A stretch of DNA of 64,000 nt, taken from NCBI RefSeq assembly GCF_030295765.1, contig NZ_AP027292.1:3348001-3412000 (forward strand), given 5' to 3'. The position numbers were made by a program, and so were the translations under genes. Below the pieces are notes generated by a model. The model was not told where the DNA came from, made no database searches, and worked only from the letters and a program-made list of their open reading frames with translations. Below, in pieces: positions 15,244 through 24,815 of the stretch. This DNA comes from Neptuniibacter halophilus. GTDB taxonomy: Bacteria; Pseudomonadota; Gammaproteobacteria; Pseudomonadales; Balneatricaceae. Every line of letters begins with the position of its first letter. Position 1 is the first letter of the stretch.

Positions 15244-16833
15244 ATGATCGCAGTTGTTGCTCCTTTGTCTTCCCTTTTTATCAGTTGTTTCGTGATGATG
15301 CTTGGCTTCGGTCTGGCAGGCCTGTTAATGCCCGTACGAATGACTGCGGAGGGTGTTCCGACCGAAAGCATGGGTATGATCCTGGCGATGTATGCCGTAG
15401 GTATGCTGATCGGCGGAAACTACAGTCGTTTGCTGATTGGGCGGGTCGGTCATATCAGGATATTTGCCGCCTCCGCAGCCCTTGCGGGCATAGCCGTTTT
15501 GGTCTGCAGCCTGACCATGAACCCCTGGGTCTGGGGGGGCATGCGTATGCTGATGGGGTTGAGCATTGCCTGCAGCCTTGCGGTTATTGACGGCTGGCTG
15601 AGTGATGTTGCTGACGAGAGCAACCGGGGACGGATACTGGCGACCAATCAGGTGGTCATCACCCTTGGTTTTTTTGTCAGTCAGTTCCTGCTCAATCTGG
15701 CACCGGTCAAAGAGATGACGCTGTTTGTGCTGGGCGGGATTCTGATGGCTCTGGCGCTGTTACCGCTGGTGATGAGCCGACGGACCGGTCCGGTTATTGC
15801 CGAGATGAGTTCGATGAGTTACCGCCAGTTGATACAGGCCTCGCCTCTGGGGGTTGCCTGTACAGCCTTCTGTGGTGTGCTCTACGGCGCCTTGATCAAC
15901 ATGCTGCCGGTCTACGCGGATCACTATGAGATCAGTGGTCTGGCGCTGTCGGTATTCATGGCTTCCGCGATGCTGGGGGCGTTTATTCTGCAATATCCAA
16001 TCGGATTATTGTCCGACCGTTTTGACCGTCGAACCATTCTCCTCTACCTGTTGCTGGTCTGTTTCGGTGTCACCCTGCTGACCCCTATGCTGGCTGAGGG
16101 TGGCCTGATCTATCCGATGATGGCCGGGGTGGCGATTATTACCGGGATTATCAGTTGCCTGTATCCAATGGGTATATCTGAAACGTTTGACCGTATTCAG
16201 CGCTCTCAGGCCGCATCGGCCATGGGCGGTCTGCTGACCATCTATGCCCTGGGATATATTGTCGGCCCGCTGTCATCCTCCTATTTTATGGGTGTGTTCG
16301 GTACCGAATCGCTGTTTAACTTTATCCTGCTGGCGCAGGTACTGTTGCTGCTGTTTGTAATCTACCGGATGCAGGCCCGTTCGGCGCTGCCGGTGGACGA
16401 ACAGGAGCCTTACGTACCGCAGCAGGCGATTGTGGTTGATTCGGCGGTTGAACTGGATCCGCGTACGCAGGCCAGTGTTGAGCTGAATGAAGAGGACGAA
16501 GAAGCCAGCGCGCTGGTTGAGCTGGCCGAAGATAACCCGGCTCACGCGATGAATATGCTGAAAGATCTGGCGGACACCAGTATCGAAGATCTGCCGGCTT
16601 ACTGCGCCACGCTGGCTCAGGTGGAAGGGGTAGATATTGTTCGCCTGTATAAAGCGATCAGTGCTGAGATCGACAGTGCCGAGCTGGAAGAGGAGATTCT
16701 CTATCAGTTGATGGTGCAGTTGCCGACTCAGATGCAGCCCATGATCGACTGGTTGCTGGATGAGCAGCCTGCGCGTCTGGGACGGGTCACTAACCGCTTG
16801 CTGGATGATCGGACCCGACAGCCGGATGAATAA
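15244..16833 (+). CDS. MFS transporter with a cytosolic C-terminal extension
   Basis: A major facilitator with 12 predicted helices in about residues 1-380 (YcaD-like: GRVGHIRIFAASAALAGIAV, RMLMGLSIACSLAVIDGWL, PIGLLSDRFDRRTIL). A roughly 145-residue acidic, soluble tail follows (VELNEEDEEASALVELAEDN, then a helical segment). Family members without the tail have about 380-400 residues. I chose ATG 15244 (529 residues) because the N-terminus then begins directly with the first helix; no strong ribosome site precedes it. The substrate is unknown. It sits alone between the BCCT and glutamate dehydrogenase genes. Confidence 0.8.
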   Translation: MIAVVAPLSSLFISCFVMMLGFGLAGLLMPVRMTAEGVPTESMGMILAMYAVGMLIGGNYSRLLIGRVGHIRIFAASAALAGIAVLVCSLTMNPWVWGGMRMLMGLSIACSLAVIDGWLSDVADESNRGRILATNQVVITLGFFVSQFLLNLAPVKEMTLFVLGGILMALALLPLVMSRRTGPVIAEMSSMSYRQLIQASPLGVACTAFCGVLYGALINMLPVYADHYEISGLALSVFMASAMLGAFILQYPIGLLSDRFDRRTILLYLLLVCFGVTLLTPMLAEGGLIYPMMAGVAIITGIISCLYPMGISETFDRIQRSQAASAMGGLLTIYALGYIVGPLSSSYFMGVFGTESLFNFILLAQVLLLLFVIYRMQARSALPVDEQEPYVPQQAIVVDSAVELDPRTQASVELNEEDEEASALVELAEDNPAHAMNMLKDLADTSIEDLPAYCATLAQVEGVDIVRLYKAISAEIDSAELEEEILYQLMVQLPTQMQPMIDWLLDEQPARLGRVTNRLLDDRTRQPDE

Positions 16834-17027
16834 CCTGAATGCTGCTGAATTTAAGCTAAGCTTATGATTCAAAGGCTGGTTGTACTGAAATTATAAAACG
16901 ATGGCGACTGTATCTCTGGCAGATCAGTCAGCCATTGGCCAAAAGTAAAGAAGATGGATGCTTGTCCTCAGTAAAACGCTGTGGATGCCAATAACTAACC
17001 CTGGATTTGAGGTTAAAAAATAACAAC

Positions 17028-20000
17028 ATGTCTGACCGAGTCTGCGACAGCAGTGAGTTGCTGTCACCCTTGTACGAAATGTTCCAGCAACGACTGCCTG
17101 CCGATGTGGCCACGCAGGTGACCGATTTTTCCCGTCATTACTTTCAAACCGCGACCCCGGAAGAACTCGCAGAGCGCAGCGTAGATAACCTCTACGGTTC
17201 GACCCTCTCGTGCTGGCAGTTCCTTGAGCAGTTCGAGCCGGGTAAACCGAAGATTCGTGTGTATAACCCGGATCTGGAGCAGCATGGCTGGCGGGCCAAC
17301 CACACCGTTATCGAAATTCTGCAGCAGGATATGCCGTTCCTGGTGGATTCTGTGCGGATGGCCCTGAACCTGAAAGGGCTGGTGATCCATACCATTCACA
17401 ATGCGATTATCTGGACGCAGCGTGACGCTGAAGAGCTGAAGGCGGTAGTCGGGCGTGATGCTGATCAGGCCAGTGCCGAATCCGTGATCTACCTTGAGGT
17501 GGATCGCACCAGTGATGATGCGGACCTGAAAGCATTGCAGAGTGAGCTGGCCAATGTGCTTAAGCATGTGCACGCGGCGGTTGGTGATCATGCGGCGATG
17601 CGGGCCCGGGCAGAGGATATTCTGCAGGGGCTGGAGCAGGATCAGAATCAGACTGAAATTCAGGCGTTCCTGCGCTGGATGCTGGACGATCACTTCACCT
17701 TCCTCGGTTACGATGAAGTAAATGTTGAAGGCGATAAGCTGGTGCCGGTGTCCGGTGCTGAGCTGGGTATCTTAAAGCTGGAGAAGAAAAAGCGCACGGT
17801 CACGATTGATTCCCTGCGTGAGGTGGAGCGAGAGTTCCTGCTCGAACCGTCAACGCTGATGTTCTCTAAGGACTCGCGCTACTCGCTGGTGCATCGTCCG
17901 GCCTACATGGACCGGATTGTGTTCAAGCGTTTTGATGCAGAGGGCAATGTAATCGCCAAACTGCGTTTTCACGGTCTGTACACCTCGTCGGTTTATACCG
18001 AGTCACTGCTGTCGATTCCTGTGATCCGGGATAAGGCGCGTCAGGTACTGGCACGAACCTGCTTTGACCCGCACAGCCATAACGGCAAGCACCTGCTGCA
18101 GATTATGAATGACCTGCCCCGGGATGAGCTGCTGCTGTCGACTGAGGATGAGCTGCATGAGATCGCGATGGGGATCTTCAGCCTGAACGAGCGGCGTAAA
18201 GCGCGTCTGTTGCAGCGTCGTGATCGATGTAACCGCTTTATGACCTTCCTCTATTTTGTACCGCGGGATATTTTCAATACTGAGCTGCGTCTGCAGGTAC
18301 AGGATCTGCTGGTAAAAGCGACCAACGCCAGTGAAGTTGAGTTTACGACTACCTTCAGCGAGTCGGTGCTGGCGCGGGTACAGTATGTGCTGCGGATCGA
18401 CCCGGACAATCCGCCGCAGGTGGATATGGCTGCGCTGGAACATGATGTGGTCAAAGTCTCCCGCGACTGGAGTGAGGAGCTGTTTGCTGCGCTGAATGAA
18501 ACCGTCGGTGAAGAGCAGGGCAACCGCTTGCTGCGTCAGTATCGTTACGCGTTTACCAGTGCGTATCGCGAACACTTCACGCCGGCTAACTCGGTCTACG
18601 ATATTCAGAAGATTGAAGCGCTGGGTGAGGCTACGCCTATCACCATGAGTTTCTACCGGGTTCTGGAGCAGAGCGCCGAGCTGTTGCGCTTCAAACTGTT
18701 CAATGCGGGCAAGCCGCTGGTGCTGTCCGATGTGATTCCGGTACTGGAAAACCTCGGTATGCGGGTAGTGGGTGAGCATCCCTACTCGGTGCGTCGGGCA
18801 GATGGTGCACAGTTCTGGATTCATGACTTCACCCTGATCTACCGTGGCGGCGAGCCGGTGGTACTTGAAGAGGTGCAGGATGTTTTCCAGGAGGCCTTTG
18901 CCAATATCTGGAGTGGTCGTGCCGAGAACGATGAATTTAACCAGTTGGTGATCGGCGCTAACCTGAACTGGCGTGAGGTGGCAATGCTGCGTGCCTACGC
19001 CCGTTACAGTCAGCAGATCCGCTTTGGTTTCTCTCAGCCGTATATTGCCGGTGCGCTGTCTGCTCACATTCAGGTGACACGGCTGCTGGTGGCGCTGTTC
19101 CGGGCCCGATTTGAGCCGGGTCGTCAGAGCAGTGATAAAGTCGCTGCGCTGGCTGATCGGATCGAAACCAGCATTATCGATGCGCTGGATAAGGTGAATA
19201 ACCTTAACGAAGACCAGATTCTGCGCCGTTTTCTGGAGCTGATCAAAGCTACTTTGCGTACCAGCTTTTTCCAGCGTGACGGGCAGGGCGAGCTGAAAGA
19301 TTACTTCTCCTTCAAACTGAGCCCGAAAGCGATCACAGGGATTCCGCTGCCGCGGCCGATGTTTGAGATCTTTGTTTACTCAGCCCGGGTTGAAGGTGTG
19401 CATCTGCGAGGTGGTAAGGTGGCCCGCGGTGGTCTGCGCTGGTCTGACCGCCTTGAGGATTACCGTACCGAAGTGCTGGGTCTGGTAAAAGCGCAGCAGG
19501 TGAAGAACTCGGTGATTGTGCCGGTGGGTGCAAAGGGCGGCTTCGTCGCCAAGCAACTGCCTGCTACCGGCGGCCGGGAAGCCTGGCTGAATGAGGGTAT
19601 CGCCAGCTACAAGATCTTTATCAGTGCACTGCTGGATGTCACCGATAATCTGGTTGCCGGTGAAGTGGTACCTCCGGTGGATGTGGTGCGTCAGGATGAA
19701 GATGATCCTTACTTTGTTGTAGCGGCGGATAAGGGCACCGCCACCTTCTCTGATATTGCGAACGAAATTGCTGAAAGCCGTGGTTTCTGGCTGGGCGATG
19801 CCTTTGCCTCGGGTGGTTCTCAGGGCTACGACCATAAAGGGATGGGGATTACAGCGCGGGGTGCCTGGGAGTCGGTCAAGCTGCACTTCCGTGAACTGGG
19901 CCTTGATACGCAAACGCAGCCGTTTTCTGTGATTGGTATCGGTGACATGGCGGGCGACGTGTTTGGTAACGGCATGCTGCTGTCTGAGCACATTCAGCTC

Positions 20001-21848
20001 TGCGCGGCGTTTAACCATATGCATATCTTTATCGACCCGAATCCGGATGAAGCCAGCAGTTTTGTTGAGCGCAAGCGGATGTTCGAACTGCCGCGTTCTA
20101 CCTGGGAAGATTACAATCAGGAGCTGATCTCTGCCGGTGGCGGTATCTTCTCCCGTGCTGCGAAGTGGATTGAGATCAGCCCGGAAATGAAAGCGCGGTT
20201 TGAGATCAGCGCGGATCGTATGGCTCCGAATGACCTGATCAACGCACTGCTGAAAGCACCGGTTGATCTGATCTGGAACGGCGGTATCGGTACCTATGTG
20301 AAAGCCAGCCACGAAACCCATGCGGATGTGGGTGACAAGGCGAATGACGGCCTGCGCGTTAACGGTAACGAGCTGCGCTGTAAGGTGCTGGGTGAGGGCG
20401 GTAACCTTGGTTTTACCCAGCAGGGCCGTATGGAGTTCTGTGCTAAGGGCGGTAAATCGAATACCGACTTTATTGATAACGCCGGTGGCGTGGATTGCTC
20501 CGACCATGAAGTTAACATCAAAATTCTGCTGAATGAGGTGGTAGCTAACGGTGATCTGACTGTTAAGCAGCGTAATGCGCTGTTGCGTGAGATGACCGAT
20601 GAAGTGGCCGATCTGGTGCTGCAGAACAACTACAAACAGGCTCAGGCAATCAGTATTGCGCATGCCCAGGCGAAGCGTTCGATGGATGAATATATCCGTC
20701 TGATCGATCGTCTTGAGGCGGATGGTAAGCTGGATCGGGCGCTGGAATTTATTCCGCCTTCCGATCAGTTACTGGAGCGCAAGAGCAAAGGGCTGGGTCT
20801 GACCCGTCCGGAGCTGTCGGTGCTGATCTCCTACGTTAAGGCCGAATTGAAGGAGAAGTTGATCAACTCCTGGATTACCGGCGATGAGTACCTCAGTCAG
20901 GAGGTGATGACAGCCTTCCCGCAACGCCTGATCAAGGATTACCGGACGCAGATTCAGCAGCATCGTCTGCATCGCGAAATCATTGCGACTCAGGTTGCGA
21001 ACGGGCTGGTTAACACCATGGGGATCACTTTCGCAGAGCGGCTGATGCAGATGGGCGGCGCAAGCTGTGCGGATGTGGCAGCAGCCTACGTGATTGCCCG
21101 TGACGTCTTTGATATTCCGCAACTGTGGAACGATATCGAAGCACTGGATAATCAGGTTCAGGCGGAACTGCAGCAGCAGATGATGGCCGATATGGTGCGG
21201 ATGATGCGTCGTGCAACCTACTGGTTTATGCGTCATCAGCGCAATGAGCGAAATGCGGCGCTGACGGTGGAGAAATTCCGCCCTGCTGTGCAGCAGATCA
21301 GTCGTCAGTTGGAGCATCTGCTGGAAGGTGAGCATCTGGAGCGCTGGGAAGGTCAGCATTCCGATCTGGCCCGTGTCGGTGTGCCGAAAGGGCTGGCAGA
21401 TATCGTGGCGGCCTCCGACAGCCTCTATACCCTGCTCAGCGTGATTGAAGCGTCAGAACAAACCGGAGAATCACTGGATCGGGTTTCCCGTGTCCACTTC
21501 GGTCTCAGCGATCGTCTCAATCTGCACTGGTTTGATCACCAGATCAAACAGCTTGAGATTGCCAATCACTGGGAGATGATGGCGCGTGACGGCTTCCGTG
21601 AAGACCTGACCCGGCATCAGCAGTCGATTACCATCGCCGTGTTGCGGGCCCGGGATACCCAGGCTGAAGCTACCGAGCAGGAGAGCGATCCGTTGCTGGA
21701 TCGTTGGTTAGAAGCCAACTCGGCTCTGCTGAAACGCTGGCAGAACCTGTTGCTGGATATAAAAAACAGCGACCAGCAGGATTTTGCGATCTACACCGTG
21801 GCGATCCGCGGTCTGATGGAGCTGGCTCAGGCCAAAGGCGCTGTATGA
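17028..21848 (+). CDS. gdhB: NAD-specific glutamate dehydrogenase, 180-kDa type
   Basis: Catabolic enzyme that oxidises L-glutamate to 2-oxoglutarate and ammonia with NAD. The 1606-residue length is typical for the GDH-180 class (Pseudomonas about 1620). N-terminal ACT-like regulatory segments come first. The catalytic core lies at about residues 720-1200, with the lysine motif PVGAKGGFV near 831 and the nucleotide-binding GIGDMAGDVFGNGML near 972. A long helical C-terminal region follows. ATG 17028 is preferred over an upstream TTG at 17007. A strong terminator follows, so it is probably monocistronic. It can take up the L-glutamate made by the D-glutamate/5-oxoproline genes at 24.8-28.9 kb. 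Confidence 0.96.
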   Translation: MSDRVCDSSELLSPLYEMFQQRLPADVATQVTDFSRHYFQTATPEELAERSVDNLYGSTLSCWQFLEQFEPGKPKIRVYNPDLEQHGWRANHTVIEILQQDMPFLVDSVRMALNLKGLVIHTIHNAIIWTQRDAEELKAVVGRDADQASAESVIYLEVDRTSDDADLKALQSELANVLKHVHAAVGDHAAMRARAEDILQGLEQDQNQTEIQAFLRWMLDDHFTFLGYDEVNVEGDKLVPVSGAELGILKLEKKKRTVTIDSLREVEREFLLEPSTLMFSKDSRYSLVHRPAYMDRIVFKRFDAEGNVIAKLRFHGLYTSSVYTESLLSIPVIRDKARQVLARTCFDPHSHNGKHLLQIMNDLPRDELLLSTEDELHEIAMGIFSLNERRKARLLQRRDRCNRFMTFLYFVPRDIFNTELRLQVQDLLVKATNASEVEFTTTFSESVLARVQYVLRIDPDNPPQVDMAALEHDVVKVSRDWSEELFAALNETVGEEQGNRLLRQYRYAFTSAYREHFTPANSVYDIQKIEALGEATPITMSFYRVLEQSAELLRFKLFNAGKPLVLSDVIPVLENLGMRVVGEHPYSVRRADGAQFWIHDFTLIYRGGEPVVLEEVQDVFQEAFANIWSGRAENDEFNQLVIGANLNWREVAMLRAYARYSQQIRFGFSQPYIAGALSAHIQVTRLLVALFRARFEPGRQSSDKVAALADRIETSIIDALDKVNNLNEDQILRRFLELIKATLRTSFFQRDGQGELKDYFSFKLSPKAITGIPLPRPMFEIFVYSARVEGVHLRGGKVARGGLRWSDRLEDYRTEVLGLVKAQQVKNSVIVPVGAKGGFVAKQLPATGGREAWLNEGIASYKIFISALLDVTDNLVAGEVVPPVDVVRQDEDDPYFVVAADKGTATFSDIANEIAESRGFWLGDAFASGGSQGYDHKGMGITARGAWESVKLHFRELGLDTQTQPFSVIGIGDMAGDVFGNGMLLSEHIQLCAAFNHMHIFIDPNPDEASSFVERKRMFELPRSTWEDYNQELISAGGGIFSRAAKWIEISPEMKARFEISADRMAPNDLINALLKAPVDLIWNGGIGTYVKASHETHADVGDKANDGLRVNGNELRCKVLGEGGNLGFTQQGRMEFCAKGGKSNTDFIDNAGGVDCSDHEVNIKILLNEVVANGDLTVKQRNALLREMTDEVADLVLQNNYKQAQAISIAHAQAKRSMDEYIRLIDRLEADGKLDRALEFIPPSDQLLERKSKGLGLTRPELSVLISYVKAELKEKLINSWITGDEYLSQEVMTAFPQRLIKDYRTQIQQHRLHREIIATQVANGLVNTMGITFAERLMQMGGASCADVAAAYVIARDVFDIPQLWNDIEALDNQVQAELQQQMMADMVRMMRRATYWFMRHQRNERNAALTVEKFRPAVQQISRQLEHLLEGEHLERWEGQHSDLARVGVPKGLADIVAASDSLYTLLSVIEASEQTGESLDRVSRVHFGLSDRLNLHWFDHQIKQLEIANHWEMMARDGFREDLTRHQQSITIAVLRARDTQAEATEQESDPLLDRWLEANSALLKRWQNLLLDIKNSDQQDFAIYTVAIRGLMELAQAKGAV

Positions 21849-21869
21849 GTGTCAGGTTAGCCTGATTAT

Positions 21870-21896
21870 AAAACCCGCCTGACTGGCGGGTTTTTT
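21870..21896 (+). terminator. Terminator of NAD-GDH gene
   Basis: AAACCCGCC-tgact-GGCGGGTTTTTT is a textbook Rho-independent terminator, 22 bases after the stop codon. Confidence 0.9.
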
Positions 21897-21974
21897 GTGG
21901 GCTGTAACCATAGGTCGACGGGTTGCGGTTGGATGGCGTTGAATCATGTGATTATCAGAGGACAAAGGATTGCT

Positions 21975-22012
21975 CACGTACGTCTTGACGTACGTTGGCT
22001 TAGGCGTACAAT
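21975..22012 (+). promoter_or_regulatory. Promoter and operator of the toxin-antitoxin pair
   Basis: A sigma-70 promoter TTGACG (21985-21990), 16 bases, TACAAT (22007-22012) is overlapped by two copies of ACGTACGT (at 21977 and 21988) forming an inverted repeat around a 3-base centre. A further GTACAA lies at -10. YefM-type antitoxins repress by binding short palindromes across the promoter, so this is a likely autoregulatory operator. Confidence 0.6.
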
Positions 22013-22045
22013 TTGTATGATATTTAAACAGATGTGAGGCCGTTT

Positions 22046-22288
22046 ATGAGCGGAATTACAGCCACTGAAGCTCGCAGTAATCTTTACCGGCTGATTGATG
22101 AAACCGCAGAGTCACATCAGCCTATTCACATAACGGGTAAGCGCAATAAAGCGGTGCTGGTATCTGAGGAGGACTGGTCGGCGATTCAGGAAACGCTCTA
22201 TCTGCTGTCTGTGCCCGGTATGCGTGAATCGATTCGGGATGGGATGGATACCCCGGCAGCCGACTGCGATGAGGACCTTGATTGGTGA
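22046..22288 (+). CDS. yefM: Antitoxin, YefM/Phd type
   Basis: An 80-residue antitoxin with the Phd/YefM N-terminal fold (ITATEARSNLYRLIDE, AVLVSEEDWSAIQETLYLL) that binds DNA, and an acidic C-terminal tail (TPAADCDEDLDW) of the kind that wraps the toxin. ATG 22046 has TGAGG upstream; a GTG at 22034 would add four residues. The stop overlaps the toxin start by four bases. It neutralises the toxin and represses the shared promoter. Confidence 0.9.
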   Translation: MSGITATEARSNLYRLIDETAESHQPIHITGKRNKAVLVSEEDWSAIQETLYLLSVPGMRESIRDGMDTPAADCDEDLDW

Positions 22289-22548
22289 CATGGACGTTGG
22301 TTTATACCAGGCACGCTCAGAAAGATGCGAAAAAGCTTGCTTCTGCGGGCCTGAAACAGAAAGCGCAGGCTTTGTTGGCGGTATTGGCTGAAGACCCTTT
22401 CCGCAAGCCGCCGCCTTTTGAAAAACTCGTTGGAGATCTGGCCGGGGCTTACTCGCGGCGCATCAATATTCAACACCGGTTGGTCTATCAGGTGCTTGAA
22501 GCCGAGCGTGTAGTGAAGGTGCTTCGGCTGTGGAGTCACTATGAGTAA
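22285..22548 (+). CDS. yoeB: Toxin, YoeB/Txe ribosome-dependent mRNA endonuclease
   Basis: An 87-residue RelE-superfamily toxin that cuts mRNA on the ribosome. The C-terminus has the YoeB pattern: a glutamate in PFEKLVGDL, arginines in SRRINIQHRLVY and the terminal LWSHYE, covering the expected catalytic Glu, Arg and His. GTG 22285 overlaps the antitoxin TGA (GTGA), typical of coupled translation; TTG 22282 is also possible. The gene appears intact. A bidirectional terminator follows. Confidence 0.9.
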   Translation: MTWTLVYTRHAQKDAKKLASAGLKQKAQALLAVLAEDPFRKPPPFEKLVGDLAGAYSRRINIQHRLVYQVLEAERVVKVLRLWSHYE

Positions 22549-22571
22549 CCCAGAATCTTTTTAGCCGCAAC

Positions 22572-22605
22572 AAAAAAGGCCGTCAGGTTTCCCTGACGGC
22601 CTTTC
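22572..22605. terminator. Bidirectional terminator
   Basis: AAAAAAGGCCGTCAGG-ttt-CCCTGACGGCCTTTCT lies between the convergent yoeB and D-amino-acid transaminase genes. A's on the left and T's on the right allow it to end both transcripts. Confidence 0.85.
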
Positions 22606-22623
22606 TGTAAGGTCTGTCTAAAC

Positions 22624-23487
22624 TCAGAAGTCGAATTTAGATGCAGTGTAGATGCGGAACGCCTGTTCCCAGATTTCGCCTACTTTGCCATCGCCTACAG
22701 GCTGGCCGTCCAGTTTGGTCACAGGGGCGATCTCTTTGGAGGAGCTGGTGATCCAGATCTCGTCAGCGTTGCGTGCTTCTTCCAGCGTGATGTTACGCTC
22801 TTCCAACTTGAGGGAACCGTCAGCTTTGATGCTGTCGATGATAATGCGGCGGGTGATACCCGGCAGAATCTGGTTGTCCTGAATCGGTGTTGCGATAACG
22901 CCATCTTTTACGATGAATACGTTGCAGGAGCTGCCTTCGGTCAGGTCGCCTTTGGCGTTGTACAGCAGCGCTTCGTCGTTGCCGCTGGAGTAGCCTTCCT
23001 GGAAGTGGATGACGTTGCCCAGCAGAGCAGTAGATTTGATGTGGCAACGCTGCCAGCGCAGATCTTCAGTGCTGATCAGGCTGTACTGAGATACCTGTGT
23101 ACGGTCTACCGGCTCCGGATCTTTGATCTTGAAGCAGAATGCAAAAATTGTCGGCTCAACATTTTCCGGGTAAGCGTGGTAACGCTTAACATCGGTGCCG
23201 CGGGAAACGTGAACGTATACACCCAGGTTGTCGCCCAGATCGCTGTTGCGTGCTACCAGATCGTCCAGCAGGGTTTTCCACTCGTCTGCTGTTTTGGTGC
23301 TTTTGATCTCAATCGCTGCCAGGCCGTTGATCATACGTTCAATGTGAGGCATCAGGCCGACAGATTTGCCACCGTAGTACGGGATCACTTCGTAGATACC
23401 GTCACCGAACAGGAAGCCGCGGTCCAGAGGAGAGATGCGTGCTTCTTCCAGTGGCATGTAGTCGCCATTCAGGTATGAGATGCTCAT
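22624..23487 (-). CDS. dat: D-amino-acid transaminase (class IV PLP enzyme)
   Basis: A 287-residue fold-type IV aminotransferase. D-alanine/D-glutamate transaminases exchange the amino group between D-amino acids and 2-oxo acids. The catalytic lysine is in RCHIKSTALLGNV; other family landmarks are RGFLFGDGIYEVIPYYGG, EGSSCNVFIV, LPGITRRIII and EIWITSSSKEI. Length and N-terminus match Bacillus-type Dat more than IlvE. The start has GGAAGG nine bases upstream. It is on the same strand as, but about 350 bp away from, the LysR gene and the D-glutamate operon, which makes D-Glu/D-Ala turnover a likely role. Confidence 0.88.
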   Translation of the reverse strand: MSISYLNGDYMPLEEARISPLDRGFLFGDGIYEVIPYYGGKSVGLMPHIERMINGLAAIEIKSTKTADEWKTLLDDLVARNSDLGDNLGVYVHVSRGTDVKRYHAYPENVEPTIFAFCFKIKDPEPVDRTQVSQYSLISTEDLRWQRCHIKSTALLGNVIHFQEGYSSGNDEALLYNAKGDLTEGSSCNVFIVKDGVIATPIQDNQILPGITRRIIIDSIKADGSLKLEERNITLEEARNADEIWITSSSKEIAPVTKLDGQPVGDGKVGEIWEQAFRIYTASKFDF

Positions 23488-23837
23488 AGATATTTACCTT
23501 CCACTCGTGTTATTTGGAAACCGGATGCCAGTGTTGCTGCCAGCCAGCGACTGACCGCGTTGGCCGTTTGGTTTCGCGTATGCCTAAGTGTAATTCAGTT
23601 CCCAGGCTTATGGTGTTCCGGCTTGCTTGTTTGTGCATTCAACATCATGGGGATGTTACACAGCCGGAAATTTGGTCGCCTGAAGTTTCCTTAAAAAGTG
23701 GATTGCTTGCAATAGCTCCTGAGATTTAACGATATAATCCTGAAATAGGCTGCAAAACAGATTTATCATCTGAATATTGTGTATATAACAGGGCTATCTT
23801 CTGCTTTAAATGGGTGCGTGAGGTGCTCAGGCCCTGA
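23488..23837. other. Intergenic region, 350 bp
   Basis: Upstream region of the transaminase gene on the minus strand and the 3' flank of the LysR gene. It is AT-rich around 23690-23800 and contains a TATAAT at about 23731-23736 on the plus strand. No ORF, RNA or strong hairpin was found. Confidence 0.4.
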
Positions 23838-24713
23838 TCAGGTGATGATCTCTCTGCCGCTGTCAGCGAGCAGTTTTGGCAGAATTCGCTCATCATTCAG
23901 GCGCCAGCAGAAGGCGAAATTCAGTGCGGGTGGTTCAGTGCTGATGTGTAACTCCCTGAGTTCGCCGGTGGCGATCGCATCTTCAACCAGGGGGGCCGGG
24001 AGCAGGGCGACCCCGACACTCTGATGGGTCAGTGCGAGCAGATTGGTGACCGAACCACAGGTGTGGAACTGCGGGGTCTGGGTTTGCTGCCGGAACAGCT
24101 CCTGCAAGTAGTCCCAGGGTTTGGTGTCCCGCGGGAAACTGAGAATCGGATAGCCGGCCAGATCATCAACGTTCTCAATCTTTGCATCTCCGATCAGCGC
24201 AGGTGATACCACCCATTTTTGCGGGTAGCTGCAGATGGGTTCAGACACCAGTTGCGGATGGCTGTGGTAGTGCTCGACGACCAGTGCCAGATCCAGTTCA
24301 TGTTGTTGCAACTGGTCGAGCAGGCGCTGGGTCACGTCACTGGTGAGTTCAAAGGAGATCAGCGGATGTTGTGTCTGCCAGTGTTTCAGCAGGGCGGTCA
24401 GCCAGAGGTGGGCCAGGGTGTCGGTGACGCCGATGCGGATACTGCCTTTTTGCGGTTGCGGATCACAGATCTGTTCCTTCATCTCCTGGCTGATTGCCAG
24501 CATCTTCTCCGCGTAGGGAAGTAGCTGAACTCCTTTGGCCGAGAGACGGGTGCCGCTTTTATCTCGCAGAAACAGGGTGACGCCAAGTTCCTCTTCAAGC
24601 GCATTGATGCGCGCAGATACACCGGGTTGGGTGGTATGCAGTTGCTGGGCAGCGGCATGAAAACTACCCAAGCGGGCAACTTTGACAAAGGTGTTCAGGT
24701 TTCTCAGGCGCAT
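23838..24713 (-). CDS. LysR-type transcriptional regulator
   Basis: A 291-residue regulator with an N-terminal winged helix-turn-helix (LNTFVKVARLGSFHAAAQQL, TQPGVSARINALEEELGVTLF) and a periplasmic-binding-protein-like effector domain from about residue 90. It follows the D-glutamate operon on the same strand, separated by a hairpin, and precedes the transaminase gene. It is a good candidate to control one or both, with a D-amino acid or 5-oxoproline as effector; that is inference from position. Confidence 0.88.
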   Translation of the reverse strand: MRLRNLNTFVKVARLGSFHAAAQQLHTTQPGVSARINALEEELGVTLFLRDKSGTRLSAKGVQLLPYAEKMLAISQEMKEQICDPQPQKGSIRIGVTDTLAHLWLTALLKHWQTQHPLISFELTSDVTQRLLDQLQQHELDLALVVEHYHSHPQLVSEPICSYPQKWVVSPALIGDAKIENVDDLAGYPILSFPRDTKPWDYLQELFRQQTQTPQFHTCGSVTNLLALTHQSVGVALLPAPLVEDAIATGELRELHISTEPPALNFAFCWRLNDERILPKLLADSGREIIT

Positions 24714-24783
24714 ATCGGGCTCTTTTGTTCAGCGTGGCACCACTATAGCCGAGAGAGCCGGGCGGGGAAAAGGGAAACAAAGC

Positions 24784-24808
24784 AGGGCAGGCCCGATCAG
24801 GCCTGCCC
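24784..24808 (-). terminator. Probable terminator of the 5-oxoprolinase/DUF4392 operon
   Basis: GGGCAGGCC and GGCCTGCCC form a 9-bp stem eight bases after the DUF4392 stop. The minus strand continues with a T-rich segment (TGCTTTGTTTCCC). Confidence 0.6.
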
Positions 24809-24815
24809 CTGAGGA

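Noticed and set aside
19380..20663. 427-codon ORF opposite the NAD-GDH gene
   Set aside because: Long antisense frame caused by codon bias in a GC-rich gene; no family features.
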